In this document: piece by piece, positions 28,701 to 36,329 of the stretch
Layout: the number at the start of each line of letters is the position of its first letter
Numbering within the stretch: position 1 is the stretch's first letter
Assembly (NCBI GenBank): GCA_026996805.1
Contig: JALWKB010000163.1
Span: forward strand, 1 to 41,044
Source of the DNA: Saprospiraceae bacterium
GTDB lineage: Bacteria; Bacteroidota; Bacteroidia; Chitinophagales; Saprospiraceae
Length of the DNA: 41,044 bases
Direction of reading: 5' to 3'
Notes under the pieces: model-generated
What the model was told of the DNA's origin: nothing
Databases searched by the model: none
Seen by the model: only the letters and a program-made list of their open reading frames with translations
Translations under genes and position numbers: made by a program

Positions 28701-29284
28701 CCGGCCCCATACCCTATGGCACCTTTGTCGAACCATTTTATAAGGGATTTTACGGAAGCACGGATTCGTTTGTGCGCAGTTATCTCGATTTAAGGCCTTT
28801 CAAAGGCAAGAAGTTCAATATCAAGTTTCGCTACGGTCACGACTCGTATTCCCAAGATTTCGTGCTCGGTGCTCCCGACGGGTGGGCAATCGACGACATC
28901 GAGCTCATCGACTTGGTGGAATACACCGCTCAGGCATGTGTGGAGGCACGTGGAATAGAGCGCACCTGTGTGTCTCCAGCGGAGGGCTCGACCTTTGTCG
29001 AAGCAACGGACACGCTCATTGGTGTACGCGATATAGTGGGTGAATCCATCTTTCGGGTCTATCCCAATCCAACGCGTAGGCATTTACACGTGCGCTTGAC
29101 GAAGCCATCCGACGGCCCGGCTGTCGCTGAACTCTTGGACGACAAGGGAAGGACAATCCGCACGGTGAAAGGTATGGGCCCCGTGATGCGGATCGATGTG
29201 TCGACACTTCCCGCGGGATGGTATGTCTTGCGCATGCGCACTCGAACGGCCTATCGTTCAATACCGTTTATCATTTTGCGTTAA
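25745..29284 (+). CDS. secreted M36 (fungalysin-type) metalloprotease with T9SS sorting domain
   Basis: 1,179 residues. The order is signal peptide (MRRVVWTIAGLFVTVICVAQ, residues 8-27), FTP-type inhibitory propeptide (to about 220), M36 catalytic domain with a PA domain inserted (about 435-555, KVAIIDRGTCEFGTK, AQNAGAVAALI), zinc motif H574-E-Y-G-H578, third ligand E602 in GEGWSDFF, then a DUF11-like Ig domain (about 785-870), a second beta-sandwich domain (about 870-1080), and a C-terminal T9SS type A sorting domain (RVYPNPTRR near 1105). It is therefore exported across the outer membrane by T9SS and processed or attached at the surface. It likely degrades external protein. The start may instead be the ATG at 25766. 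No promoter is clear. Confidence 0.93.
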   Translation: MVQNFKYMRRVVWTIAGLFVTVICVAQESLPTWAREYVVRHSSKYGFTKEDLEDLAVLTHYRHARSGIEHVYLQQRYRGVPIYNALWSLHRSRQGKIYASKPRFVKDIAERVVEVSQRLTAKEALLHAARHIGIERPQWKGVIEKRQEGDQYVFEQVPFSRSPVHMRKVYVLNDEGKLVLCWDLAIDRVDKADYPSMRIDVSTGQVVDSANWMVHCHFGEGSYEIVQSHAASKSEGTTSKVEETRLDGARYYVIPLPAESPLTGSFQWVVDPADPLASPNGWHRVRNQLYTITRGNNAHAYTEWEDDGQPDLEEPDGGPELHFNYMYDTTKPVDDPSNARAAVVNAFYVTNMFHDILYRLGFDEQSGNFQEDNFRKGGLGGDAVIVQSQDRGGQNNANFSTPPDGLSGRMQLYLWSNTASEVTLLLGQREQRIPSVQANFGKRPPFDPIVAPMEIVDDGTEKSSRGCRSPLKNDLTGKVAIIDRGTCEFGTKCLNAQNAGAVAALICGFDDSRVVMAPGQDGDKVTIPAYYIPRTACERIRIYAGDTAVKVRIGKENTEEIIRATSFDNGVIIHEYGHGVSNRLTGGPLNSGCLTNVEQMGEGWSDFFTLALTHQPGMTGEQARGVGNYVTNLRPSGRGIRPKPYSTDMKINDFTYFSARALSIPHGLGSVWATMLWEMYWQLVEAYGFDPEIRDTNAGNYIALRLVVEGMRLQPCNPGFVDGRDAILLADTLLYNAAHSCLIWKAFAKRGLGYGASQGDPDEIGDEEERESFLPPPVCQNRFLLQKHVTPEVVAGKEVTVQLALSNNRPDTAFDVVITDTIPTYGSYVPGSASIPPDVVDGSVLHWQLDTMVPLEHVELTYRFATDPNRASKIHWYERVEEDLDIFEDTWQDVALNGYDYWDVTEEYVRSKPYAFYIQNSTQANDQHLFLRNPLEINLSNPVLRFHHWYRFPNVRGNVTAGTVEYSVDGGPFQLADSLFIRNGFSGPIPYGTFVEPFYKGFYGSTDSFVRSYLDLRPFKGKKFNIKFRYGHDSYSQDFVLGAPDGWAIDDIELIDLVEYTAQACVEARGIERTCVSPAEGSTFVEATDTLIGVRDIVGESIFRVYPNPTRRHLHVRLTKPSDGPAVAELLDDKGRTIRTVKGMGPVMRIDVSTLPAGWYVLRMRTRTAYRSIPFIILR

Positions 29285-29334
29285 AATGAGGAAGGCACGG
29301 GAGATTTCAATCTCGGGGTAAACAAATCAGGCCT

Positions 29335-29844
29335 ATGCGAGAGTCGAGTGCACGGGAAATACCGACGGAGTTGCGTGTATTGTTTGTCTGTTTGGGCAAC
29401 ATTTGTCGTTCGCCGATGGCGGAAGGCATCTTGCGCGATAGGGTACGGAGGCTTGGCTTGCATTGGGAGGTGGATTCCGCTGGTACGAGTGACCTGCGCA
29501 TTGGTCAGCCCCCTGATCCTCGGGCGATCGAGGAGGCTGCGCGTCACGGTATCGACATCAGCGGAAAGATTTCGCGCCTGTTTGAGCCCGCAGATTTTGA
29601 CCGCTTTGATCTCATCATCGCGCTGGATCGCTCTGTCGAACAGACGTTGAGGGAGCTGGCCGGGGAAGAGCAGAAGTATCAAGACAAGATCCACTTGCTG
29701 ACCGAATACAGTACGCAGTACCGCAATCAGGATGTGCCGGATCCCTTTGTACAGGGGGGTTTTGATGTGGTATATGAAATGTTGGACGAATCCATCGATG
29801 GGTTGATTGAGGCCTTTGAGCCCCATTTCATTGCCGATGCATAA
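29335..29844 (+). CDS. low-molecular-weight protein tyrosine phosphatase
   Basis: 169 residues with the P-loop VCLGNICRSP (CX5RS) near residue 18 and the general acid Asp in VPDPF near residue 133. It dephosphorylates tyrosine phosphates on proteins in the cytoplasm; bacterial members often counteract tyrosine kinases of polysaccharide export, but no such kinase is in the window. Its TAA overlaps the mnmE ATG by 1 nt (TAATG), so the two are coupled. Confidence 0.93.
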   Translation: MRESSAREIPTELRVLFVCLGNICRSPMAEGILRDRVRRLGLHWEVDSAGTSDLRIGQPPDPRAIEEAARHGIDISGKISRLFEPADFDRFDLIIALDRSVEQTLRELAGEEQKYQDKIHLLTEYSTQYRNQDVPDPFVQGGFDVVYEMLDESIDGLIEAFEPHFIADA

Positions 29845-31217
29845 TGATGTATCGCTACGACACTGCCGATACCATCGTAGCGCCTGCGACGCCTCCGGGC
29901 ACGGGTGCCATTGCGGTGGTGCGTCTATCTGGACCTAAGGCCATAGCCATTGCCGATGCATTGTTTCCCAATGTGGATCTTGCAAAGGCAAAGAGCCGCA
30001 TGGTACAGTACGGAGTAGTGGCCCGAGATGGAGAAGAGCTCGATGAGGCGTTGGTGACGGTCTTTCGCGCGCCGCACAGCTATACGGGCGAGGATGTGGT
30101 GGAAATCTCCACGCATGGCTCCATGTATGTGGTGCGCAAGCTGGTGCAGTGGTGCATCGATGCTGGGGCACGCATGGCAGAGCCCGGCGAATTTACGATG
30201 CGCGCCTTTTTCAACCGCAAGATGGATCTCAGCCAGGCAGAGGCTGTCATCGACATCATTCAAGCGGACAGCGCCGCAGCGCATCGCCAAGCCATGCTCC
30301 AATTGCGCGGAGCCTATTCCGAACAGTTGCAATTGCTGCGTCAGAAAATCATCGAATTTGCTGCCCTTCTCGAATTAGAGCTCGACTTTGGTGAGGAAGA
30401 CGTAGAGTTTGCCGATCGCACCCAGCTGCGAGACACGCTCAAGGAGATATTGCAGATCACGGGAGAGCTGCGCGACTCCTATCGGCTGGGCGTCGTCGTC
30501 AAGGAGGGTGTGCCCACCGTCATAGCCGGCCGTCCCAATGTGGGCAAGTCGACCCTGCTCAATGCGCTCCTTCGCGAGCAGCGCGCTATCGTGTCCGATA
30601 TCCCGGGCACTACGCGCGATGTGATCGAAGCCAGCTTGCTCATCAAAGGAGTGCGCTTCCGCCTCATCGATACGGCAGGGCTCCGCAATACTACGGATAC
30701 TATTGAAGCTATCGGCGTCCAGAGGGCCAAAGAGTACCTCCAAAAGAGCCAGCTTGTACTCTATGTCTTTGATGCAACGGAGCAATCCTTCGAAGCCGCT
30801 AAAGCAGAGTGGGAAAAACTCGCTTTGCCCCATGCCCATGTCCTCTTTGTCGCCAACAAATGGGACTTGGTCGGTAACGATGAAACTTCAGCAAATTTGC
30901 GGTGGGATTGTATTGCCATCAGTGCCCTACACGGCCACGGCCTTGAGGCCTTGAAAGATCGCATGTATGAAATGGTGATTGGCGATACAGCCTTACAGGA
31001 AAAGACCTTAGTGACCAACGCACGGCACTATCAGTCCCTCGTCCAAGCACATGAAGCCCTTGAGCGGGCCCTGCAGGGATTGGAGGAACCCCTCCCGGCA
31101 GATCTCATCGCCATGGACATTCGCCAGGCTTCCCATCACTTAGGCGCCATCATCGGCGAGGTCGACCCCGAAGATTTACTCGACTACATCTTCGCCAACT
31201 TCTGTATCGGCAAGTGA
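29844..31217 (+). CDS. mnmE: tRNA modification GTPase MnmE (TrmE)
   Basis: 457 residues, usual length. The N-terminal tetrahydrofolate-binding domain starts DTIVAPATPPGTGAIAVVRLSG; the inserted G domain has G1 GRPNVGKST (near residue 228), DIPGTTRD, DTAGLRNT and NKWD; the C-terminus ends in FCIGK with the conserved Cys. With MnmG it installs the xm5U34 modification at the tRNA wobble position. The GTG/ATG choice is not at issue; a second ATG follows directly (29847). The 3' end overlaps the convergent pnuC by 42 nt. Confidence 0.97.
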   Translation: MMYRYDTADTIVAPATPPGTGAIAVVRLSGPKAIAIADALFPNVDLAKAKSRMVQYGVVARDGEELDEALVTVFRAPHSYTGEDVVEISTHGSMYVVRKLVQWCIDAGARMAEPGEFTMRAFFNRKMDLSQAEAVIDIIQADSAAAHRQAMLQLRGAYSEQLQLLRQKIIEFAALLELELDFGEEDVEFADRTQLRDTLKEILQITGELRDSYRLGVVVKEGVPTVIAGRPNVGKSTLLNALLREQRAIVSDIPGTTRDVIEASLLIKGVRFRLIDTAGLRNTTDTIEAIGVQRAKEYLQKSQLVLYVFDATEQSFEAAKAEWEKLALPHAHVLFVANKWDLVGNDETSANLRWDCIAISALHGHGLEALKDRMYEMVIGDTALQEKTLVTNARHYQSLVQAHEALERALQGLEEPLPADLIAMDIRQASHHLGAIIGEVDPEDLLDYIFANFCIGK

Positions 31218-31790
31218 CCATCGGTACAATCCGTAGATCGCAAAGCCGAGATAAACGGCCATCAGAGTGGCAAAAAAGAGCGCTCCTTGGCGGAGATAGA
31301 TGTAGATGTACAGTGCATCCGTAGCAATCCAGTACCACCAGTTGGAGCGCACGCGATAGACCATAAGAACGGTTGCCAATATGGAAAAGACCGTCGTCAC
31401 TCCGTCCAGGTAGATGAGCGCTGCGCCAAATCGCCCCATCCACTGACCAAGCACACCGCCTAAAAACAAACCGATACCTATCGCAACGGAGTGGACGTAC
31501 CAAGGGAGTTCCCGCACAGAAAATGAAGCATCCTCGCCCACAGCACGACGCCAGCTGACAATGGCGTACATTCCCATCCCGATGTAGTACAGCTGCAAGA
31601 GGGCATCCGACAATAGCCTATACTGGACGATGTCTTTCCACAGCACAATGCTGCAGCTCAAGATTCCCCATAGCCAGCCTATCCACTTGCCGCGCGCTAC
31701 GAGAAAGACGTAAATCACCCCGCTTATAAAGGCCAGGAGATCCCATAAGTCCTGTCCGTACGCCTCGCGAAGAAAATCCTGCACGTTCAT
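31176..31790 (-). CDS. PnuC-family transporter, copy 1
   Basis: 204 residues, seven hydrophobic helices, PnuC pattern with IYVFLVARGKWIGWLWGI near the N-terminus and the signature NWWYWIATDALYIYIYLRQG. PnuC-type channels import uncharged vitamin B3 precursors (nicotinamide riboside) or, in paralogues (PnuT/PnuX), thiamine or riboflavin; the substrate needs trapping by a kinase. The WIATD segment differs from copy 2 (WISVN), which could reflect different substrates. It follows the amidase gene by 15 nt (same operon) and its 3' end overlaps mnmE by 42 nt. No TPP, FMN or NAD riboswitch was noticed. Confidence 0.88.
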   Translation of the reverse strand: MNVQDFLREAYGQDLWDLLAFISGVIYVFLVARGKWIGWLWGILSCSIVLWKDIVQYRLLSDALLQLYYIGMGMYAIVSWRRAVGEDASFSVRELPWYVHSVAIGIGLFLGGVLGQWMGRFGAALIYLDGVTTVFSILATVLMVYRVRSNWWYWIATDALYIYIYLRQGALFFATLMAVYLGFAIYGLYRWSLADTEVGEDVVE

Positions 31791-31805
31791 GCGGATGTGG
31801 ACTGG

Positions 31806-32888
31806 CTACTGAGGGAGGACATCCGCTTCGAGGATGAGTGTGTGCAAGAAGGGCTCGGTGTTGGCGATGACGTCGATTTCGACGCGCACATGACCTGGTT
31901 TGCGTCGGGCGCTGTAAAACGTCAGGCGAATGGCGCCGCTTTCCCCGGGGGCAATGAGGTGTTTGGGATAATCGATTTCGGCGCAGTCACATGCCGACAC
32001 CATTTCGATTTTAAGCGGAGCAGTGCCCACATTGGTAAACCGATAGGTGTGGTGCCGCACTTCGCCGTGCTGTACCGTTCCGAAGTGCACCGAGTCGGAA
32101 TGCCACACGATCTTAGCCAGGCCGGCATTCTGTGATGGGGGAGTCGATTGCGTTTCGTCGATGGTGGGCTTGGGCAAAGAAGCAGGAGTTGGCAGTGGTT
32201 GAAAGGTCAGGTCGTGCAACTTTGATCGGAGTGCCTCCATAAAGGCGTCGCCGGGGTCGACCTTATAGGTGAGATAGCTCGTGTCGAGCTCTTTCCACAG
32301 CGGATGGCCGATAAACCGCGTGTATTCGTGATGTCCCAGCAAGTATTCGATGGGATATTTTTGCACGAGCTGTCGAATCAGGCAGGCATTGGCGCGCAGC
32401 TGGTCTTCGGTGAGGGGGTGGGAAGCATCGCCGACGTTTTCGATGCCTATGGCGGCGTGGTTGAGTCCGATGACGTGTCGCGCCATAATGGTGTCGGGCA
32501 AAAGTCGATAGATCGTACCGTCTCTGTCGATGAGATAGTGTGCGGAGACGTTGAGAGCGCCTGCATGGCGTATTTTGCTTCGCGAGGAGGGCAAAAAGAC
32601 GGGATCAAAAGCTGCAAACGAACGCTCTAAGTCGGGTATAGCCGTCCAATGAACGACGATCATCTTAGGCTGGATGGTCGGCCGGTCTACGTCCATACCG
32701 TAGTGGCTCTTCATGTATTCGATGGTCAGCCGTGCCCGCGTGCTGTCAAAGATGATGGGTCGATCGACGATTTTAATGCTTGTACAAGCATCTTGACGAA
32801 AAGCCTTCCAATGACACGCAGCTGTCGACCACAGCGCGATGGCCAGTGCCAAATAAAAAATCCAACGCTGGAACGTTTGCCCTTTCAT
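31806..32888 (-). CDS. lipoprotein N-acetylmuramoyl-L-alanine amidase fused to DUF1573
   Basis: 360 residues. The signal peptide ends in the lipobox STAAC (Cys25). The amidase_2 (T7-lysozyme-like) domain covers about residues 75-240: zinc ligands are the His in IVVHWTA, the second His in LLGHHEY and the Asp in TYKVDPGDAF. It would cleave the amide between N-acetylmuramic acid and the peptide. The C-terminal ~100 residues are a DUF1573 immunoglobulin-like domain (VHFGTVQHGEV, YRFTNVGTAPLKI, VSACDC, IAPGESG), known as a stand-alone Bacteroidota envelope domain. The fusion ties a cell-wall amidase to an envelope-facing domain. The start at 32888 (MKGQTF) is chosen over an open frame to 33083 because it gives the signal peptide. 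It is followed by pnuC at 15 nt. Confidence 0.88.
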   Translation of the reverse strand: MKGQTFQRWIFYLALAIALWSTAACHWKAFRQDACTSIKIVDRPIIFDSTRARLTIEYMKSHYGMDVDRPTIQPKMIVVHWTAIPDLERSFAAFDPVFLPSSRSKIRHAGALNVSAHYLIDRDGTIYRLLPDTIMARHVIGLNHAAIGIENVGDASHPLTEDQLRANACLIRQLVQKYPIEYLLGHHEYTRFIGHPLWKELDTSYLTYKVDPGDAFMEALRSKLHDLTFQPLPTPASLPKPTIDETQSTPPSQNAGLAKIVWHSDSVHFGTVQHGEVRHHTYRFTNVGTAPLKIEMVSACDCAEIDYPKHLIAPGESGAIRLTFYSARRKPGHVRVEIDVIANTEPFLHTLILEADVLPQ

Positions 32889-32906
32889 ATGCCCGACGAA
32901 TTTGGC

Positions 32907-32914
32907 TAACTTTG
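32907..32914 (+). promoter_or_regulatory. -7 element for the thioredoxin-fold gene
   Basis: TAACTTTG, an exact TAnnTTTG match, 29 nt before the ATG at 32944. The nearest TTTG upstream (32876-32879) is 27 bp away, longer than usual, so the -33 element is doubtful. Confidence 0.5.
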
Positions 32915-32929
32915 CCCACGGAGCAAACA

Positions 32930-32937
32930 CAAAAGTA
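32930..32937 (-). promoter_or_regulatory. possible -7 element for the amidase gene
   Basis: On the minus strand TACTTTTG, an exact TAnnTTTG match, 41 nt upstream of the amidase ATG (32888). No -33 element is visible. With 32907-32914 it makes two facing promoters whose predicted starts nearly coincide. Confidence 0.35.
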
Positions 32938-32943
32938 GCGAAA

Positions 32944-33501
32944 ATGGTTTTGACCCCCTCACAGATGGTTCCGCTGGGTACGCCGGCGCACGATTTTATA
33001 CTGATCGAACCGCGCAGCGGAAAGATGCGTTCCTTGGAGGAATTGCGATCCGACAAGGGTACGGTCATCATTTTTATGTGCAACCACTGTCCTTACGTAG
33101 TCCATATCATGCCGGCCCTCGTTCCCCTGTCAAAAGAGTACATGGAAAAGGGCATCTCTTTTGTCGGCATCAATGCCAACGACATTGAAAACTACCCCGA
33201 TGATGCCCCCGACAAGATGATCGCCTTCCAGGAAAAGTGGGGATTTGATTTTCCCTACCTCTTTGACGAAACGCAGCAGACGGCTAAGGCCTACCAAGCA
33301 GCTTGTACGCCCGATATTTTCGTCTTTGATGGTGGTATGAAATTGTACTACCGGGGGCGATTCGATGCCACGCGACCGGGCAGTGGTGCCTCCCCTACGG
33401 GTGAGGATCTCGCTGCAGCTTTGGATGCTTTGTTGGCCGGAAAAGAGCCCCCAAAGGAGCAATTCCCCAGTGTCGGGTGTAATATCAAGTGGAAGCCCTG
33501 A
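32944..33501 (+). CDS. thioredoxin-fold (AhpC/TSA-like) family protein
   Basis: 185 residues, thioredoxin-like fold of the peroxiredoxin-like/TlpA group: VIIFMCNHCPYVVHIMP gives a CxxC (C-N-H-C) next to the first strand, followed by SFVGINANDIENYPDD and CTPDIFVFDG with the conserved cis-Pro region. It is probably a thiol-disulphide oxidoreductase or a peroxiredoxin-like protein; no signal peptide, so cytosolic. The start at 32944 is preferred over an upstream ATG at 32902, which would lie in the promoter. The 3' end overlaps pnuC copy 2 by 17 nt, convergently. Confidence 0.88.
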   Translation: MVLTPSQMVPLGTPAHDFILIEPRSGKMRSLEELRSDKGTVIIFMCNHCPYVVHIMPALVPLSKEYMEKGISFVGINANDIENYPDDAPDKMIAFQEKWGFDFPYLFDETQQTAKAYQAACTPDIFVFDGGMKLYYRGRFDATRPGSGASPTGEDLAAALDALLAGKEPPKEQFPSVGCNIKWKP

Positions 33502-34108
33502 TTCCCCTCTGGGTGCGCTGCATTCGATATTGACGCCTCCACTCCAGCCAGCCCAGTATGCAGAGTGCCAGGTAAATTGCAAATAAGCCGGCCGTCGGGT
33601 AGAGCTGCTTGAGCACGTAAACGGGGATAGCCACGAGATTGACCGATATCCACAGGAGCCAGTTTTCGAGGTATTTCTTTGCCAAAAAGTACTGCGCAGT
33701 GAGGCTCATCACCGTCGTGTACGCATCGGCATAGGGAAAGCTCGCTTGGGTGTTGAGGGCCATGAAATGACCCCACAGTGCGCTGACCACAAGTACTCCT
33801 GCAAGAACTGCCACCCAGAGCCACGGTTTGAATCGACGTATGGGCACCTCGGAATGCGTGTCTCGTCGCCGCTGCGACCAGTACCACCATCCGTAGGCAT
33901 TGAGGACAATGTAGATGAAATGCAACAGGGCATCGGAATACAGCCGAGCTTGATAAAAGATCCACACGTAGATTGACACTGAGAGGATACCCAATGGCCA
34001 TGCACGGATATCTTCCCGCGTCTGCAGCCACACACAGAGGATGCCCGAAAGGACAGCGATGTATTCCAAACTCTCTTGAAGGGATAGCGATACAGCAAAA
34101 AGGCCCAC
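33485..34108 (-). CDS. PnuC-family transporter, copy 2
   Basis: 207 residues, PnuC family with seven helices: ILCVWLQTREDIRAWPLGI and the signature NWLLWISVNLVAIPVYVLKQ. It starts with GTG at 34108, 7 nt after the lipoprotein stop, so it is in that operon; the overlapping ATG nearer upstream is in another frame. It is only distantly similar to copy 1 and differs at the signature position (N for D). The imported vitamin precursor is unknown. It converges with the thioredoxin-fold gene (17-nt overlap). Confidence 0.88.
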   Translation of the reverse strand: MGLFAVSLSLQESLEYIAVLSGILCVWLQTREDIRAWPLGILSVSIYVWIFYQARLYSDALLHFIYIVLNAYGWWYWSQRRRDTHSEVPIRRFKPWLWVAVLAGVLVVSALWGHFMALNTQASFPYADAYTTVMSLTAQYFLAKKYLENWLLWISVNLVAIPVYVLKQLYPTAGLFAIYLALCILGWLEWRRQYRMQRTQRGIRAST

Positions 34109-34115
34109 CGACGTC

Positions 34116-34688
34116 TCATATTTTCAGGCGGTCGAGCGCGATATCCTTAAAGCGTCCGGCCTGTATTTCGATTTTGTTGCCCTGGCTGTCGACGAGGGTA
34201 GCGGAAAAACTCCCCGAAATCATGGACTTGTCGGGATCCCATTTCGACACTTCGATGCGTGCCGTGGTGCTTTCATACTGATGCGCGCTGGGATTGTCCT
34301 CTTCTAATACCTTGTAATAGATTTTTGCACCTTTGGTATAGACTTTCTTTTCGGGGTCGAACTCGTGAAGGAGGAGTTCGAGCAAGCGTACCTGCCGCTT
34401 TTCGGCAATGGTTTCCATTGTTGAGCTTGAGATATGTAAGATGACCTGGCCGGTCTCTTGCTCTTCGATGTAGCGGCCATTCGTCGAGGCGGCTTCCCAC
34501 AGTTGGTCGTCGATGAGACACTCTACGTATGCTCCCTCTTCGGCAAGTCGCATGCCGGGCTTTTCGATCTTTTGATACGCCGGTGCATCCTCTGATGTGG
34601 CTTGTGATGTGCCCGATGTCGACTTTTCGCTCTTGCAATGGGTAAAGAGCAATGCGATCAACCCGAAAGGGATCCATCCCGTCTTCAT
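34116..34688 (-). CDS. small lipoprotein, DUF6252-like
   Basis: 190 residues. Signal peptide with lipobox LLFTHC (Cys18). A Ser/Thr linker precedes a beta-rich domain (VECLIDDQLWEA, GQVILHI, then GSFSATLVDSQGN with a terminal GRFKDI), the pattern of Bacteroidota lipoproteins of unknown function. It is probably an outer-membrane or periplasmic lipoprotein. It has its own promoter (34708-34742) and is followed by pnuC at 7 nt, suggesting a functional link that is not established. Family assignment is tentative. Confidence 0.6.
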   Translation of the reverse strand: MKTGWIPFGLIALLFTHCKSEKSTSGTSQATSEDAPAYQKIEKPGMRLAEEGAYVECLIDDQLWEAASTNGRYIEEQETGQVILHISSSTMETIAEKRQVRLLELLLHEFDPEKKVYTKGAKIYYKVLEEDNPSAHQYESTTARIEVSKWDPDKSMISGSFSATLVDSQGNKIEIQAGRFKDIALDRLKI

Positions 34689-34707
34689 ATGAGGAAAAAT
34701 TTTTATG

Positions 34708-34742
34708 CAAACCTACGGAAATTCTCCCACAAAACGGTCAAA
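34708..34742 (-). promoter_or_regulatory. promoter of the lipoprotein-pnuC unit
   Basis: On the minus strand TTTG (34742-34739), 23-bp spacer, TAGGTTTG (34715-34708), an exact -7 match. The lipoprotein ATG is 20 nt downstream of the -7 element. Confidence 0.6.
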
Positions 34743-34764
34743 AAACGGATTTATGGCGTTGCCG

Positions 34765-34772
34765 TACTTTTG
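34765..34772 (+). promoter_or_regulatory. -7 element for the ABC ATPase gene
   Basis: TACTTTTG, an exact TAnnTTTG match, 19 nt before the ATG at 34792. No convincing -33 element. Confidence 0.5.
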
Positions 34773-34791
34773 TCGGTGAGCCACTTTCCGT

Positions 34792-36303
34792 ATGAAATCG
34801 ACGGTACTTGACTTGCAGCGATTGACCATAGACTTTGAAGGGCGGCGCGTCGTCGACGAGCTGAGCATTGCGCTCCGCGACGGCGAAATTACGGCGTTGG
34901 TAGGCCAAACAGGCGCTGGGAAAACCCTTGTCGCGCTGACGCTGCTCGGATTCATTCCTTCCAAACACATCCGCAGTGGAAGACTTCAGCTTCTGGACAT
35001 CCCCAATGCCCTCGGGCTGAACCCACGCCAATGGGAACGCCTTCGCGGGACGACCATTGGCCTGATGATGCAAAACTCCCACGAGGCTTTTGATCCGCTC
35101 TATACGGTGGGATCGCAAATCACTGAGAGCATGCGCAGTGTGCTCGGAATAGGCCAAGAAAAAGCGAAAAAAATCCTCCTCAGCGAAATGGCCGAGCTTT
35201 CCCTCGAGCGCGACTTGCTGAAAGCCTATCCCCATGAGCTGTCCGGAGGAGAATTACAGCGTTTCGCCTTGGTGTGGACCCTGGTATTGCGCCCGAGGAT
35301 AGCTGTGTTGGACGAACCCTTAGCGGCATTGGATACCGCCCTGCGACCCAAAGCCATAGCCTATATTGTCAAAAGACAACGGGAGTGGTCCATCTCTCTG
35401 CTGTGGATTACGCACCAAGTGCATGACGTACTGGAACACGCAGATCGAATGGCGATCATGCGGAAGGGGAAAGTCATCGAGAGCGGAAAGGTAGTAGAGC
35501 TCTACCGCCAACCCCAACACCACTATACGCGCAAACTCTTTCAATATGCCGAGATCTTGAACGATCAAAGGGTGCACTTCAGAGAAAGGGCAATGCCCGA
35601 GGTCCATCGAGGTGGTCGAGTGTTGGAGGTGAAAGATCTGTATTATCGGCATCCGCGTTTTCGCGATCGTTTTTTATTGCGAGGGCTCCGTTTTTCCTTA
35701 GCTGAGGGCCAATCGCTTGGTATCGTGGGGCCTTCGGGGGTGGGTAAGTCGACGCTTGCCCTGCTGATTGCTGGATTGCTCAAGCCCGATAGAGGAGAGA
35801 TTTGGCTTAAGGGCATACAAGCCAATGCAGTGGGCTCTACCCATCGACATCGGATGCGACATCCCGTACAAATTATCTGGCAACACCCCTCGAGCTCCTT
35901 ACATCCGTATCGGACTGTACGGGCTACCCTGTACGAAGCGCTCCAATGTCGTCCGTCTACGTTACCACCGCTCCAAATTGGTGATTTGCTTCGGTGGGTT
36001 GAGCTCGAAGAAGACGTGTTGGATCGCTACCCACGGCATCTATCGGGTGGTCAGCAGCAACGCGTGAGCATAGCTAGGGCACTAGCTGTCGGCCCCGAAG
36101 TGCTGTTGTGTGACGAACCCGTCTCAGCACTCGATATGGCGACGCGTTTACAAATATTACAGCTGCTGCAGCGCATACAAGCGGAGCAGGGCCTCAGCAT
36201 CCTCTATGTTTCCCATGCACTGGGTGAAATCGCCTTTCTCTGCAGACATGCCCTCCGATTACCTGATCAGAAGTGGTTTGAGCTGAGCGTATCAGGAGAA
36301 TAA
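34792..36303 (+). CDS. ABC transporter with two fused ATPase domains (peptide/nickel type)
   Basis: 503 residues with two complete nucleotide-binding domains. The first has Walker A GQTGAGKT, signature LSGGELQR and Walker B IAVLDEP; the second has GPSGVGKST, LSGGQQQR and VLLCDEP. The OppD/OppF-like pattern (AVLDEPLAALDTALRP; QIIWQHPSSSLHP) fits the oligopeptide/dipeptide/glutathione import class, as in E. coli YejF or GsiA. It should energise import with two permeases and a binding protein, but none are nearby. It is probably monocistronic. Confidence 0.92.
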   Translation: MKSTVLDLQRLTIDFEGRRVVDELSIALRDGEITALVGQTGAGKTLVALTLLGFIPSKHIRSGRLQLLDIPNALGLNPRQWERLRGTTIGLMMQNSHEAFDPLYTVGSQITESMRSVLGIGQEKAKKILLSEMAELSLERDLLKAYPHELSGGELQRFALVWTLVLRPRIAVLDEPLAALDTALRPKAIAYIVKRQREWSISLLWITHQVHDVLEHADRMAIMRKGKVIESGKVVELYRQPQHHYTRKLFQYAEILNDQRVHFRERAMPEVHRGGRVLEVKDLYYRHPRFRDRFLLRGLRFSLAEGQSLGIVGPSGVGKSTLALLIAGLLKPDRGEIWLKGIQANAVGSTHRHRMRHPVQIIWQHPSSSLHPYRTVRATLYEALQCRPSTLPPLQIGDLLRWVELEEDVLDRYPRHLSGGQQQRVSIARALAVGPEVLLCDEPVSALDMATRLQILQLLQRIQAEQGLSILYVSHALGEIAFLCRHALRLPDQKWFELSVSGE

Positions 36304-36329
36304 CCATTTTATACAAAAAAGTAAAAAAG

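Noticed and set aside
32902-32943. Upstream ATG for the thioredoxin-fold protein
   Set aside because: It would start before the TAACTTTG promoter element; translation from 32944 matches the family start.
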